Of a stretch of DNA of 64,000 bases, positions 9,601 through 17,768 are shown piece by piece (positions within the stretch are counted from its first letter, which is position 1; each line of letters opens with the position of its first letter). A program made the position numbers and the translations under genes. The stretch is from Paraburkholderia ginsengiterrae. GTDB taxonomy: Bacteria > Pseudomonadota > Gammaproteobacteria > Burkholderiales > Burkholderiaceae. The DNA lies in NCBI RefSeq assembly GCF_001645125.1, contig NZ_LXKA01000371.1, forward strand, positions 186,001 to 250,000. The letters are read 5' to 3'. Under the pieces are notes generated by a model that was not told where the DNA came from, made no database searches, and worked only from the letters and a program-made list of their open reading frames with translations.

Positions 9601-10088
9601 TGCTCGACGAAGCGCTCCCGTTCTATCCACTCAACCACAAGGAAGGCTGCGGCAGCCCGATCTGCCATCGCGCAACCTTCCTGTATGGCTTGCTCTACGA
9701 ACATGCGCAATTGAACGAGACGCTTCATGCGAATCTGCAGGAATTGCTCGGCGTGCACGACGTCGAAGTATTCAAGCATCTGGCCGCGATGGTGCGCGCG
9801 GGCAAAGTGGTCGACGCCGCGGGCAAGGATGTCTATCTGACCGGCGCGAACGGCATGAAAGGGCTGGAGGGCATGCGCCTGCCGATCGGGTTTATCCACG
9901 GCGAGAAGAACGAAACCTACCTGCCGATCAGCACGCAACGCACGTATGACATGCTGGTTGAGCGGTTCCCCGAACAGCCCTACGAACGGCATCTGATTCC
10001 GGACTACGGGCACATTGACTGTATCTTCGGCAAGAACGCCGCGGTGGATGTGTACCCGGTGATCGTGAAGTACCTGGACGCGCATTGA
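6681..10088 (+). CDS. GMC (cholesterol-oxidase-like) oxidoreductase fused to an alpha/beta hydrolase
   Basis: A two-enzyme fusion of 1135 residues. The N-terminal half is an FAD-dependent GMC oxidoreductase: dinucleotide-binding GSGYGG at 21-26, GCGLGGTSLIN near 94-104, and the C-terminal GMC segment HPLGGCGMADDA near residue 490. Within it, C197, C200, C203 and C207 form a CxxCxxCxxxC pattern. After a linker domain, a C-terminal alpha/beta hydrolase starts near 820 (LLIHGSG). Its nucleophile elbow reads AHCLGG with C906 instead of Ser, and the putative catalytic His is H1111 (YGHIDC). A sterol- or steroid-like hydroxy substrate, or a polyester precursor, is possible; the substrate is unknown. 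ATG 6681 follows GAGGTGG; an in-frame GTG at 6672 is less likely. No export signal is seen. Confidence 0.85.
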   Translation: MNRLSSAVTAIQSHYDVIVVGSGYGGAIAASRMARAGRRVCVLERGREFMAGEFPRTPFQGTEQVQYNTALAHIGSPLALLEVHVNEDVNAVVGCGLGGTSLINANVALEADPRLWDDERWPAALRADKAGRDQGYARARAMLQPSPVPDDYPVLPKLQALEMSARGLELHAQFSRPPITVTFTDGPNAAGVEQKACVGCGDCNSGCNYDAKNSTHMNYLPDAVAHGAQIFTGAAVHSVVRDATTQKWTVGYQLVSLGRESYGAPDLFVSADIVIVSAGTIGSSALLLRSRERGLSVSAMLGEHFTGNGDVLAFAYNTEPVINGVGWGAHEPGVIPPVGPTITGLIDHRDTGNVKDGYVIEEGSLAGAVGAALVGALGAAAPLEGVDVTPRSAEQQVAYDARVLESFLRGPYHGALNHTQSYLVMAHDDESGQIRVDGKGQPRIVWKNAGTQPVFRSIEEVLKQATVATGGKYMRDPISTDILGDRTVTVHPLGGCGMADDAAHGVIDHMGRVFSGTEGAAVHDGLYVMDGAVMPMSLGVNPLLTISALAERNCALLAAAHGWTIDYVAKGTAGTPPPQKIGLRFTETMVGTYTPAVAGDAATSPIEFTLTVESDDLADMLGNPQHLAQTAGTLTCPALSAQPMTISNGTFNLFVVDESDVDERNMTYHMTLNSTEGKTYYLSGKKIITRTSPINLWEQTNTLYTELRESSQADAPLIGKATLVVTPENFLKEQRTLEVTHAPDLATRLEWTLKFGKFFAGVLFNEYGGVAAPLQFYNPNAQPRLKRALRAPAPQVVFFDTPDGTKLRLTRFLDADRKAARPVLLIHGSGVSSRIFSTDLIATNLVEYLCASGYDVWLVDLRVSIEMPSVLVPTNVDKVAREDIPAAVATIRKLTGAPDIQVLAHCLGGLAFSMSLMSGLEGVRSAVISQVSAHPVPGTLEKIKCGLHIPDIMEHLGILDLTAYTEHKCWPQNLLDEALPFYPLNHKEGCGSPICHRATFLYGLLYEHAQLNETLHANLQELLGVHDVEVFKHLAAMVRAGKVVDAAGKDVYLTGANGMKGLEGMRLPIGFIHGEKNETYLPISTQRTYDMLVERFPEQPYERHLIPDYGHIDCIFGKNAAVDVYPVIVKYLDAH

Positions 10089-10102
10089 CACCGCGCGCGG
10101 TG
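10089..10102. terminator. Perfect 14-bp palindrome between convergent genes
   Basis: CACCGCGCGCGGTG starts directly after the stop codon of the GMC fusion and lies 24 bp from the end of the convergent oxidase gene. It may act as a bidirectional stop, but there is no U-tract. Confidence 0.3.
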
Positions 10103-10125
10103 CCGGTTCGCGCCGCGCGACACGG

Positions 10126-11541
10126 TCAGAACAGCTTGCCCGGATTCAGAATGCCGTGCGGGTCCAGCGCATGTTTGATCGCGGCCATTGCCGCCAATTC
10201 CGCGGGCGAGCGCGAGATCGGCAGGAACTCGCGCTTGAGCAGGCCAATGCCGTGTTCGGCCGAGACCGAACCGTGCAACGGCCTCAGCATCTCGTACACG
10301 AACGCGTACACCGCATGATGATCGACGCCGGGAATCGAATGACCGTCCACGGTGACATGCAGATTCGAATCGCCGATATGCCCGAAGAAATACGACGCGT
10401 TGCCCGGCCAGCGCTGATCGAGCGCCGCGCGGCAGTGATCGACGAACGCGCCGATCTCGCCGATCGGCAGGCTCACATCGAAGTTGACCGGATCGAGCCG
10501 CGCCGGAAACTCCGCGGTGCATTCGCGAATCGCCCATAGCGCGCGAGCGTCGGCGACTGACTGTGCGATCACGGCGTCGCGAATCGCGCCTGCTTCGAGC
10601 GCGTCGGTCAGCGCGGCCGAGAACCGGCCGCCGTCGTCACCCGCATCGAAGCTCGCATGTTCGATCAACGCGTAAAGCGGATGCGAATCCGCAAACGGCG
10701 AACGTGCCGTCGCGGTCCACGACACGCCGAGGTCGTAAAAGTCCGGCCACATGATCTCGAACGCGCCGATGTCGTTGCCAAACCGCGTCGACAGACGGCG
10801 CAGCAGGTTCACGGCGGCGTCATAGCCGTCGAGCGCAACCAGCGCCGTATGGCGGGCGGCCCGTTGCGGATGCAACCGCAGCACCGCGCGCGTGATGACG
10901 CCGAGTGTGCCTTCCGAACCGATGAACCAGTGCTTCAGATCGTAGCCGGTATTGTTCTTGACCATCTTGCCAAGCGAGGTCAGCACGTCGCCGTTCGCCA
11001 GCACGACTTCGAGACCGAGCACCTGGTCGCGCGCGGTGCCCGACTGGATCACGCGATTGCCGCCCGCATTGGTGGCGAGATTGCCGCCGATCTGGCACGA
11101 ACCGCGCGCGCCGAGATCCAGCGCAAGCTCGAAGCCGGCGTCCGCCGCGGCTTCCTGCGCGGCCTGCAAGGTCGTGCCGGCGCGCACCGTCAGTGTGGCG
11201 GAGGCAGCGTCCACTTCTTCGACGCCGCTCAGGCGTTCGAGCGATAACGCAATATCGGTCGAACGCGCGATCGCGCCGCCAGCAAGGCCGGTCATGCCGC
11301 CCTGCGGCACCACGGGCTGATAAGCCGCGTGACAGATGGCGAGCGCCTGCGCGACCTGCTCCGTACTGCGCGGCAGCAGCAACGCGGCGGGCCGCGTCGG
11401 CGCGTGGCGCGTCCAGTCTGTCATGGCCCGCTCGCCAATCTGCTCGCCCACGCGCACGCTGTCTTCGCCGAGCGCGGCGCGTAGCGCGCCGAGCGTTGCG
11501 GAAAGCGGCCGTGTCTCGCTCGCCGTGCTGTTGTCCGTCAT
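10126..11541 (-). CDS. FAD-linked oxidase (GlcD / D-lactate dehydrogenase family)
   Basis: A 471-residue flavoprotein of the FAD_binding_4 / FAD-oxidase_C type that oxidises 2-hydroxy acids such as D-lactate, glycolate or D-2-hydroxyglutarate. The FAD-binding core is visible as PVVPQGGMTGLAGGA (about 78-92), ARGSCQIGGNLATNAGGNRV (about 143-162) and GSEGTLGVITRAVLRLHPQ (about 207-225). The C-terminal half carries HIGDSNLHVTV and SAEHGIGLLK, both conserved in this family. It follows the oxygenase gene by 22 bp on the same strand, so the two likely form an operon divergent from the first ABC transport cluster and may process what is imported. The exact substrate cannot be read from sequence. Confidence 0.88.
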   Translation of the reverse strand: MTDNSTASETRPLSATLGALRAALGEDSVRVGEQIGERAMTDWTRHAPTRPAALLLPRSTEQVAQALAICHAAYQPVVPQGGMTGLAGGAIARSTDIALSLERLSGVEEVDAASATLTVRAGTTLQAAQEAAADAGFELALDLGARGSCQIGGNLATNAGGNRVIQSGTARDQVLGLEVVLANGDVLTSLGKMVKNNTGYDLKHWFIGSEGTLGVITRAVLRLHPQRAARHTALVALDGYDAAVNLLRRLSTRFGNDIGAFEIMWPDFYDLGVSWTATARSPFADSHPLYALIEHASFDAGDDGGRFSAALTDALEAGAIRDAVIAQSVADARALWAIRECTAEFPARLDPVNFDVSLPIGEIGAFVDHCRAALDQRWPGNASYFFGHIGDSNLHVTVDGHSIPGVDHHAVYAFVYEMLRPLHGSVSAEHGIGLLKREFLPISRSPAELAAMAAIKHALDPHGILNPGKLF

Positions 11542-11562
11542 GCCCTGGTTCCTTGCGTTGCT

Positions 11563-12540
11563 TCAGGCACCCGTTGCCTGCGCATGTTTCTTCCGATAGC
11601 CCATCGAATCGTTGATGCGGCCGAGAATATAGTCGCCCGCGGCCACCGGCTGATACTTCAGATCGGCGCCGCTCGTACCGAGATCGCGCGGATCGACCAG
11701 CGCGCCGTAGGTCGGATCATAAAACGTTGCGATGGAATAGCGCTCGCGCCCCGACGCATTGATCACGCGATGCAAGGTGGAACGGAAGCGGTCGTTGGTC
11801 CAGCGCGCCAGCAGATCGCCGACGTTCACCACGAAGCTGCCCTCGACCGGCGGCGCGTCCACCCAGGTATCGTTGGCGATTTCGCGCACCTGCAGGCCGC
11901 CTACCTGATCCTGCCATAGCAAGGTGATGCAGCCGTAGTCGGTATGCGGGGCGACGCCGAACTGATCTTCGTCGGATTGAGGCGGCTGCGGCGGATAGTA
12001 GACCATCTGCGTGCGCTGCATCCGCTTCGTGTAGCGCGGCGCAAAGAAATGTTCGTCGACACCGAGGCTCACCGCCACCGCCCGCAGCAGATCGGCGCCG
12101 CACGCCGCGACCGCCTCATAGTAGCCATACAGCGCGGGGCGCAACTCCGGCATGAAGTCCGGCCAGTTGTTCGGCCCGCGCAATGCCTGGCCTGCCTGCA
12201 CGTCGGGATCGTCTTCCGGCAATTCGAGGCCGATGCTGAAGAACTCCTTGTAGTCGGGGCGCTTGGCCTGATACATGGTCGCGTCGCCGAGTGCATTGAA
12301 ACCGCGATGCCGATGATTGACCGCCGCGCGCCGCTTGGTCTCCACCGGAAACGCGAAGAAGGTGCGCGCCGCCTGCGCGGCGGCGTCGATCACCGCTTGA
12401 GGCACGCCATGATTGACGATGTAGAAGAAGCCGATCGTCGTGCACGCTTCGCGAATCTCGTGCGCCACGCGCTGCAAGGCGTGAGGGTCGCCCGCGCGAA
12501 CGCCGGCGAGGTCGATGATCGGAATGCGGGTCACAGGCAT
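11563..12540 (-). CDS. 2-oxoglutarate/Fe(II)-dependent oxygenase, isopenicillin-N-synthase family
   Basis: A soluble 325-residue non-heme iron oxygenase. The N-terminal DIOX_N part begins with IPIIDLAGV and GFFYIVNHGVP. The iron facial triad is H199, D201 (HTDYG) and H257 (LHRVIN). R267 and S269 (RYSIATF) fit the 2-oxoglutarate carboxylate clamp. The ATG at 12540 is chosen because AGGAG lies just upstream; the open frame extends 24 codons further without a better signal. The substrate is unknown. It heads an operon with the FAD-linked oxidase and is divergent from an amino-acid ABC transporter; two GTATATAC palindromes lie between, suggesting shared HutC-family control. Confidence 0.87.
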   Translation of the reverse strand: MPVTRIPIIDLAGVRAGDPHALQRVAHEIREACTTIGFFYIVNHGVPQAVIDAAAQAARTFFAFPVETKRRAAVNHRHRGFNALGDATMYQAKRPDYKEFFSIGLELPEDDPDVQAGQALRGPNNWPDFMPELRPALYGYYEAVAACGADLLRAVAVSLGVDEHFFAPRYTKRMQRTQMVYYPPQPPQSDEDQFGVAPHTDYGCITLLWQDQVGGLQVREIANDTWVDAPPVEGSFVVNVGDLLARWTNDRFRSTLHRVINASGRERYSIATFYDPTYGALVDPRDLGTSGADLKYQPVAAGDYILGRINDSMGYRKKHAQATGA

Positions 12541-12630
12541 CGCGTTGCTCCTGAAGGGCCGGCGAAATCGACAGACGAAAGGGACGCATGGCTCATCCAT
12601 GAGATGAAGCATTCACGCCGTGCATTGCCG

Positions 12631-12642
12631 TTGTATATACCG
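12631..12642. promoter_or_regulatory. GTATATAC palindrome, operator candidate 1
   Basis: TTGTATATACCG contains the perfect palindrome GTATATAC at 12633-12640, in the divergent promoter between the oxygenase operon and the ABC cluster. HutC/GntR-family regulators bind AT-centred palindromes of this kind. The HutC-type gene at 16038 is the natural candidate. Confidence 0.55.
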
Positions 12643-12729
12643 CCAAAAGCGCGTTCGCAAGTTGCGCTGCGATACTTCACGTCAGGGCTTTTCTCTACTT
12701 GCGGGTTTATTTGTTTCGCGCGAAAACTG

Positions 12730-12741
12730 CGGTATATACTG
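12730..12741. promoter_or_regulatory. GTATATAC palindrome, operator candidate 2
   Basis: CGGTATATACTG holds a second GTATATAC at 12732-12739, 99 bases from the first and in inverted orientation with respect to the flanking GCGG. It lies about 75 bases before the binding-protein start codon and could overlap that gene's promoter. Confidence 0.55.
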
Positions 12742-12815
12742 CCCCGCATGAATCGCGCCGAAGCACGCTGGTGCATCAGATTCGCGCGACACCGCTTTGC
12801 CAACCGGAGAATCCC

Positions 12816-13643
12816 ATGAGCATCCTTGCAGGCTGGAAGTGTCGTTTGGTCATGCTGGCGTTGTGCGCGGCAAGCGTCACCGCCCACGCGGAAGACCAGC
12901 TCGCCAAAGTGAAGAAAGCCGGCGAACTGGTGGTCGGCACCGAGATGCAGTTCGCACCGTTCGACTTCCTTGAAAACGGCCAGCAAGCGGGTTTCAACAA
13001 GGATCTGTTCGCCGAGGTCGGCAAGGAAATGGGCGTGAAGGTGCGCTTTATCGATCTGCCGTGGCCCAGCGTGCTGCCGGGCCTGGAAGCCGGCAAGTTC
13101 GACATGGTGGGCGGCCCGCTCACCGTCACCAAGGCGCGCATGGAGCGCTATACGTACACCCTGCCGATCGCGGACGCGACCGACGCGCTGCTCAAGCGCG
13201 CGAACGATTCTTCCGTGAAGCAATCGGCGGATATCGCGGGCAAGACAGTCGGTGCAGGCAAGGGTTCGGCCCAGCTCGACCAGTTGAAGAGCTACGTTGC
13301 GACGTTGCCGAAACCGCCTGAAATCCGCGAATACGTCGATAACAATCAGGCTTACGCCGACCTCGCCGCCGGGCGGATCGCGGCCGTGGCGAACTCCATG
13401 ACCAACATCGCGTATGTGGCGAAGCAGCGTCCGGAGACGTTCGCCGTGGTGCAGCCGCCGTTCGGCGCCAAGGTGTACTTCGCGTACTGCCTGCGAAAAG
13501 ACGCGGACAGCAAGCCACTCGCCGACGCGTTTAACGCCGCGCTCGTCAAGATGCACAACGACGGACGCCTCGCCACGTTGCAGAAGAAATGGTTCGGAGT
13601 CGCAATGGATGCGCCGACCACCATGCCCACGCCGAACTATTGA
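12816..13643 (+). CDS. Amino-acid-type ABC transporter substrate-binding protein
   Basis: Periplasmic binding protein of family 3 (SBP_bac_3), 275 residues. A Sec signal peptide covers about 1-22 (hydrophobic core VMLALCAASV, cut after AHA). The mature part begins with LAKVKKAGELVVGTEMQFAPFDFLENGQQAGFNKDL in conserved family order. ATG 12816 is set by GGAGA upstream; longer in-frame starts lack a ribosome site and would mask the signal peptide. First gene of a binding protein-permease-permease-ATPase-HutC run, consistent with uptake of a polar amino acid or imidazole-like compound. The specificity is not readable. Confidence 0.9.
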   Translation: MSILAGWKCRLVMLALCAASVTAHAEDQLAKVKKAGELVVGTEMQFAPFDFLENGQQAGFNKDLFAEVGKEMGVKVRFIDLPWPSVLPGLEAGKFDMVGGPLTVTKARMERYTYTLPIADATDALLKRANDSSVKQSADIAGKTVGAGKGSAQLDQLKSYVATLPKPPEIREYVDNNQAYADLAAGRIAAVANSMTNIAYVAKQRPETFAVVQPPFGAKVYFAYCLRKDADSKPLADAFNAALVKMHNDGRLATLQKKWFGVAMDAPTTMPTPNY

Positions 13644-13763
13644 CCGCTCGATGTTCCCACACGCCACTGTTCCGATCCCGGTGCGCGTGGGTTGATGCAT
13701 GCGATGCGGTGCGGCCAGCACAACGCGCCGCATCGCCCTCCCCGCTCTAGCGAGTGCGACGTT

Positions 13764-14414
13764 ATGTTCAGCACAACCGTTTTCATCCAGGGCTTGCCGC
13801 TGCTGCTGCACGCGGCGCTTGCCACGATCGGCATTTCGCTGACGGGTCTGCTGATCGGTTTCTTCGTCGCGATTGGCGTATGCTCGGCGCGGCTGTCGCC
13901 CAATCGCGCGGCGCGCATGGCCGGCGGCGCTTACGTGTTCTTCTTTCGCGGCGTGCCGATGCTGGTGCAGCTGCTGCTGGTGTACTACCTGCTGCCGTTC
14001 GCGGGCATCAACGTGTCGCCGGTCGTGGCGGCGATCAGCGCCGTGTCGCTGTGCTCCGCTTCGTATATCGCTGAAATCCTGCGCGGCGGCTTTCTCAGCA
14101 TTCCGCCGGGCCATCTGGAAGCCGCGCGCATGCTCGGGCTCTCGCCGTTCGACATGCTGCGCCGCATTCTCGTGCCGCAAGCGTTTCGCATGACGCTGCC
14201 TTCGCTGGTCAATGAGATGGTGCTGCTCATCAAGGCCTCGTCGCTCATTTCCGTGGTGGGCGTGGCAGAATTGACACGCACTGCGCAGAATATCGCCGCC
14301 AGCACGTATCGGCCGCTCGAGGCGTACCTCGCGGCCGGGCTGATTTACTTCGTGATCTGCGGTGCGCTCGCGCTCGTCGCGCACGCCGCCGAATATCGCT
14401 TGCAGCACGCCTGA
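13764..14414 (+). CDS. Amino-acid ABC transporter permease (HisM/GlnP family)
   Basis: Inner-membrane permease of 216 residues with about five helices. The coupling EAA-type loop is HLEAARMLGLSPFDMLRRILVPQAFRM, near 115-140. The conserved YVFFFRGVPMLVQLLLVYY segment is typical of polar-amino-acid permeases. ATG 13764 is preferred because the protein then begins just before helix 1. It pairs with the permease at 14434. Confidence 0.9.
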   Translation: MFSTTVFIQGLPLLLHAALATIGISLTGLLIGFFVAIGVCSARLSPNRAARMAGGAYVFFFRGVPMLVQLLLVYYLLPFAGINVSPVVAAISAVSLCSASYIAEILRGGFLSIPPGHLEAARMLGLSPFDMLRRILVPQAFRMTLPSLVNEMVLLIKASSLISVVGVAELTRTAQNIAASTYRPLEAYLAAGLIYFVICGALALVAHAAEYRLQHA

Positions 14415-14433
14415 CCGACTCTGGGCCTCCGTC

Positions 14434-15096
14434 ATGCAAACGCTCGACCCCACCGTCATCACCCACAACCTTCAGCCGATCGCCGCGGGCCTTGCCACGA
14501 CGCTCGGCACCTGGGCCGCGGGCGTCGCGATCGGCATGCTGCTCGGCTTTCTGATCGCCGTGCTGCAACTTTTTTGCGGACGCTGGGTGCGCGGCGTATT
14601 GCGCGTCTATATCGAACTGTTTCGCGGCACGCCGTTTCTCGTGCAGCTCTTTCTGCTGTATTACGGCGGGCCATCCATCGGCCTCACGCTCGAACCCATG
14701 ACAGCCGGCGTGCTCGGGCTGGGCCTGTATGGCAGCGCGTATTTCGCGGAGGCCTTCCGCTCCGGGTTTCAGTCGGTGCCACCGGGTCATCTCGAAGCGG
14801 CGTCGTGTCTCGGGCTCACGCGCTGGCAGGCTGTCTTGCGCATTCAAGTGCCGCAAATGCTCGTGCTGATCGTGCCCGCGCTGACCAATCTGATCATCGT
14901 CCTGAGCAAGGAAACCGCCGTGCTGTCGATTGTCACCGTGCCTGAACTCACGTTCGTGCTGACCGGCATCGGTTCGGCCACGTTTGCTTTCGTCGAAACG
15001 CTGCTGGTGCTGTGCGTGTGCTATCTCGCCCTGGTCGAGCTGACCTCGCGCGCAGGCATGTGGGCCGAAAGCCGCATCGCGCGCTTCATGGCATGA
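14434..15096 (+). CDS. Amino-acid ABC transporter permease (HisQ/GlnP family)
   Basis: Second inner-membrane permease of the cluster, 220 residues. It shows the family segment [22 protein letters not shown] and the EAA loop [23 protein letters not shown]. It starts 19 bp after the stop of the first permease and ends 19 bp before the ATPase gene, indicating one transcript. The two permeases probably form a heterodimer. Confidence 0.9.
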   Translation: MQTLDPTVITHNLQPIAAGLATTLGTWAAGVAIGMLLGFLIAVLQLFCGRWVRGVLRVYIELFRGTPFLVQLFLLYYGGPSIGLTLEPMTAGVLGLGLYGSAYFAEAFRSGFQSVPPGHLEAASCLGLTRWQAVLRIQVPQMLVLIVPALTNLIIVLSKETAVLSIVTVPELTFVLTGIGSATFAFVETLLVLCVCYLALVELTSRAGMWAESRIARFMA

Positions 15097-15115
15097 ACGG
15101 AACCTGGACCCTCTT

Positions 15116-15985
15116 ATGAACGCCATCGCCGACATGCCCTCCTCCGCGTCCCACGCTGCGGCCGACGCCTCTCCCACTGCACCGCTGATCGACGTGCGCG
15201 GCCTGCGCAAACACTTCGGCGAAGTCGAAGTGCTGCGCGGCGTCGACCTGCAGATCGCGCGCTCCGAAGTGGTGTGCATCATCGGCCCGTCAGGCTCGGG
15301 CAAAAGCACGCTGCTGCGCTGCCTTGCCGCGCTCGAAACCTACGATCAGGGCGACGTGCGCATCGAAGGCGAACTGCTCGGTTACAGCGAGCGCAACGGC
15401 AAGCGCGTGCGGGCTTCGCAAAGCGAGATCAATCGCGTGCGGCGCAACGTCGGCATGGTGTTTCAGCAGTTCAATCTCTGGCCGCATATGACAGCGCTCG
15501 GCAACGTGATGGAATCCCTGCTGCGCGTGCGGCATCTGTCGCGCGACGAAGCGCGCCGCCGCGCCAACGCGATGCTCGAGACGGTTGGTCTCGCGCACAA
15601 AGGCGATGCATATCCGGCTAAACTCTCGGGCGGCCAGCAGCAGCGCGTGGCGATCGCGCGAGCGCTCGCCATGGAGCCGCACATCATGCTGTTCGACGAG
15701 CCCACCTCGGCGCTCGATCCGGAGCTGGTCGGCGAGGTGCTGCAAGTGATGAAGCAGCTTGCCCGCGACGGCATGACCATGGCCGTGGTCACGCACGAAA
15801 TGGGTTTCGCCGCGCAGGTCGCGGACAAGGTCATGTTCATCGATCAAGGCCGTATCGCCGTGCAGGGCAAACCGCGCGACGTCTTTCACGATGCGGGCCA
15901 GCCGCGTTTGCGGCAGTTCCTGCAAAATTACTTCGACCGCAACGCCTTCTGGACGCGCGGCCCCGACGACACGCAACCACTATGA
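15116..15985 (+). CDS. Amino-acid ABC transporter ATP-binding protein (HisP/GlnQ family)
   Basis: Cytoplasmic ATPase of 289 residues driving the import system. Walker A is GPSGSGKST (about 59-67), the Q-loop [12 protein letters not shown], the ABC signature [15 protein letters not shown], Walker [13 protein letters not shown] and the switch His in VVTHEMGFA. It has an N-terminal Ala/Pro-rich extension of about 22 residues and a C-terminal tail of about 15 beyond the typical GlnQ length. It lies 52 bp before the HutC-type regulator and is probably in the same operon. Confidence 0.93.
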   Translation: MNAIADMPSSASHAAADASPTAPLIDVRGLRKHFGEVEVLRGVDLQIARSEVVCIIGPSGSGKSTLLRCLAALETYDQGDVRIEGELLGYSERNGKRVRASQSEINRVRRNVGMVFQQFNLWPHMTALGNVMESLLRVRHLSRDEARRRANAMLETVGLAHKGDAYPAKLSGGQQQRVAIARALAMEPHIMLFDEPTSALDPELVGEVLQVMKQLARDGMTMAVVTHEMGFAAQVADKVMFIDQGRIAVQGKPRDVFHDAGQPRLRQFLQNYFDRNAFWTRGPDDTQPL

Positions 15986-16037
15986 ACACACGCCGTTTCC
16001 CGCCTGCCGCGCGCGGACGATAGCGCAAGAGCCACCG

Positions 16038-16844
16038 ATGTCCTCCTCCGTTCGCCATCAGCCTCACGACAAACAGCCCGCCGCCGCAGCGGCGGCGAAG
16101 ACCGCGCGCGCGGCCGACGAAGCGCCGGCCGCGCTCTACGAGCAGGTCAAGAACCATATTCGCCGGATCATCGAATCGGGCGAGCGCCGGGCGGGTGACC
16201 GGCTGCCCTCCGAACAGGACCTGGTCACCGCCCTCGGCATGTCGCGCATGACGGTCAATCGCGCGCTGCGCGAACTTGCTGACGCGGGGCTCGTGACGCG
16301 CGTGGCCGGCGTGGGGACCTTCGTCGCGCAAAGCAAGCCGCAATCTACCTTGCTGATGATCGCCCATATCGGCGACGAGATCCGCTCGCGCGGCCACGAA
16401 TACCGCTATGACACGGTCCTGTTGCAACGCGAAACGGCGTCGCTGATTGTGTCGAATGCGTTAGGCCTCGCGCCGGGCACGTCGGTCTTTCACGTGATTT
16501 GCGTGCATCGGGAAAATGGCTTGCCGGTCCAGCTCGAGGACCGCTACGTGAATCCCGCCATCGCGCCGGATTTTTTGCGGCAGGATTTTTCGGTGGTGAG
16601 ACCGTCGGAATATCTGTATGAGTTCGTGCCGGCTCATGACGTCGAGCACGTGGTCGATGCCAGCCTGCCGACGCACGCCGAAGCCGATCTGCTCGAGATC
16701 CGCCCCGAGGAGCCGTGCCTGACGCTGGTGCGCCGCACGTGGACGAGCGGCGTGGCGGTGACGTTCGCGCGTTTCGTGCATCCGGGATCGCGCTACCGGC
16801 TCGGTTGCCGATTTTCCCCGGATACGTCGCAGCGCCAGGGTTGA
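16038..16844 (+). CDS. HutC-type GntR transcriptional regulator, first cluster
   Basis: DNA-binding repressor of 268 residues. An N-terminal Ala-rich extension of about 30 residues precedes the winged helix (YEQVKNHIRRIIESG, GDRLPSEQDLVTALGMSRMTVNRALREL). The C-terminal UTRA effector domain includes HIGDEIRSRGH and LEDRYVNPAIAPDFL, the latter very close to HutC of histidine-utilisation loci. HutC proteins sense urocanate or related imidazoles; the effector here is unknown. It closes the first transport cluster and probably acts on the GTATATAC sites at 12631 and 12730. The ATG at 16038 keeps the wHTH complete. Confidence 0.9.
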   Translation: MSSSVRHQPHDKQPAAAAAAKTARAADEAPAALYEQVKNHIRRIIESGERRAGDRLPSEQDLVTALGMSRMTVNRALRELADAGLVTRVAGVGTFVAQSKPQSTLLMIAHIGDEIRSRGHEYRYDTVLLQRETASLIVSNALGLAPGTSVFHVICVHRENGLPVQLEDRYVNPAIAPDFLRQDFSVVRPSEYLYEFVPAHDVEHVVDASLPTHAEADLLEIRPEEPCLTLVRRTWTSGVAVTFARFVHPGSRYRLGCRFSPDTSQRQG

Positions 16845-16860
16845 ACGAAGGTTGAAAGAA

Positions 16861-16879
16861 CGCGCACACAAGGTGCGCG
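16861..16879 (-). terminator. Probable terminator of the leftward HutC/lyase operon
   Basis: CGCGCAC-ACAAG-GTGCGCG forms a perfect 7-bp stem between the convergent HutC-type genes. Read on the minus strand it is followed by TTCTTTC, a modest U-rich run, which suits termination of the leftward operon. Confidence 0.55.
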
Positions 16880-16889
16880 TCAAAACGCG

Positions 16890-17651
16890 CTAGACGTTGC
16901 CGGCCAGATGGAATCGCGACGCCGGGTGCCACAACTGCACCGACGTCGCCACCTCGTCGCCCACCCAAGTGCGGCGCCATAGCTGCAGACACGGCTCGCC
17001 GATTTCCATCATCAGATGCCGCCGCACGTAGGCGTCGGGCTTTTGCGCGTAGATGCGAAACTCCGCGCGCTGAATCGGCGCGAGCCGCACCATGTAGTGA
17101 TTCGGCGTCTCCACGGTGAAGTCCTGCTTCAGGTAATCGGGAAACACCTTCGGATTGACGTAGCGGTCTTCGTACTGGATCGGCTCGTCTTCCTCACTGT
17201 GCACGATGCACGAGTGAAACGCCGGGCCGCTGGCGAGGCCCAGCGCTTCGAGCGCCTGCGGGTCGTCGCTCGGCTCGAGCGTCAGCACGCGCGCCGAATG
17301 GCGATGACCGCGCGCGGCGATTTCGTCGGCGATATTGCGGATTTCCAGTACCGTCGATTCGTAGCGCCGGGGCGCGACGAACGTACCCGAACCCTGCACG
17401 CGCGTCAGCACGCGTTCGGACGTCAATTCGCGCAGCGCACGCGACACGGTCATGCGCGCCACGCCGAACTCCTTGACGAGTTCGGTTTCGGACGGGATCA
17501 AACCGCCCGGTTTCCAGTCCCCTTCGCTGATTCGCCGGATCACGTAGCGTTTGATCTGCTCATAGGCGGGCGTCGCCTTCGCAGGTGTCTCCCGGCTGCG
17601 ATCAGGCGAATCCTGCATCTCTACGGTTTGCGCGTTTATCGTTGTATTCAC
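16890..17651 (-). CDS. HutC-type GntR transcriptional regulator, second cluster
   Basis: DNA-binding protein of 253 residues, paralogous in layout to the regulator ending 46 bp away on the other strand. The winged helix covers about 28-90 (YEQIKRYVIRRISEGDW, LIPSETELVKEFGVARMTVSRALREL). The UTRA domain has RNIADEIAARGHRHSA and YEDRYVNPKVFPDYLKQDF, again HutC-like. The start is a GTG at 17651 with GAGG upstream; an ATG at 17618 is an alternative. It is the last gene of the leftward operon encoding an ABC importer and a histidine-ammonia-lyase homologue, which it likely controls through the TTGTATAGACAA-type sites near 22.8-22.98 kb. Confidence 0.9.
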   Translation of the reverse strand: MNTTINAQTVEMQDSPDRSRETPAKATPAYEQIKRYVIRRISEGDWKPGGLIPSETELVKEFGVARMTVSRALRELTSERVLTRVQGSGTFVAPRRYESTVLEIRNIADEIAARGHRHSARVLTLEPSDDPQALEALGLASGPAFHSCIVHSEEDEPIQYEDRYVNPKVFPDYLKQDFTVETPNHYMVRLAPIQRAEFRIYAQKPDAYVRRHLMMEIGEPCLQLWRRTWVGDEVATSVQLWHPASRFHLAGNV

Positions 17652-17694
17652 TCCGACCTCGTGGGTGGTACGCGGGTTATGCCCGGTTGGCTCG

Positions 17695-17741
17695 CCCGCC
17701 GGAAGTCCCTTGAGGGACGCCTTGACCGGTTCGCCGGCGGG
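17695..17741. repeat. Nested inverted repeats between regulator and lyase genes
   Basis: An outer pair CCCGCCGG (17695-17702) and CCGGCGGG (17734-17741) encloses the palindrome GTCCCTTGAGGGAC (17705-17718). It sits in the 117-bp gap between the lyase and the second HutC-type gene. It could fold in the mRNA to reduce regulator expression relative to the upstream genes, or be an operator. Confidence 0.45.
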
Positions 17742-17768
17742 TAAGCCCGCTCACCGGCGTAGTCTCCA

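Noticed and set aside
12531-14468. Very long open frame on the minus strand opposite the binding protein and permease
   Set aside because: The translation is rich in Arg, His and Gln, has no family resemblance and lies antisense to well-recognised transport genes; high GC makes such frames common.
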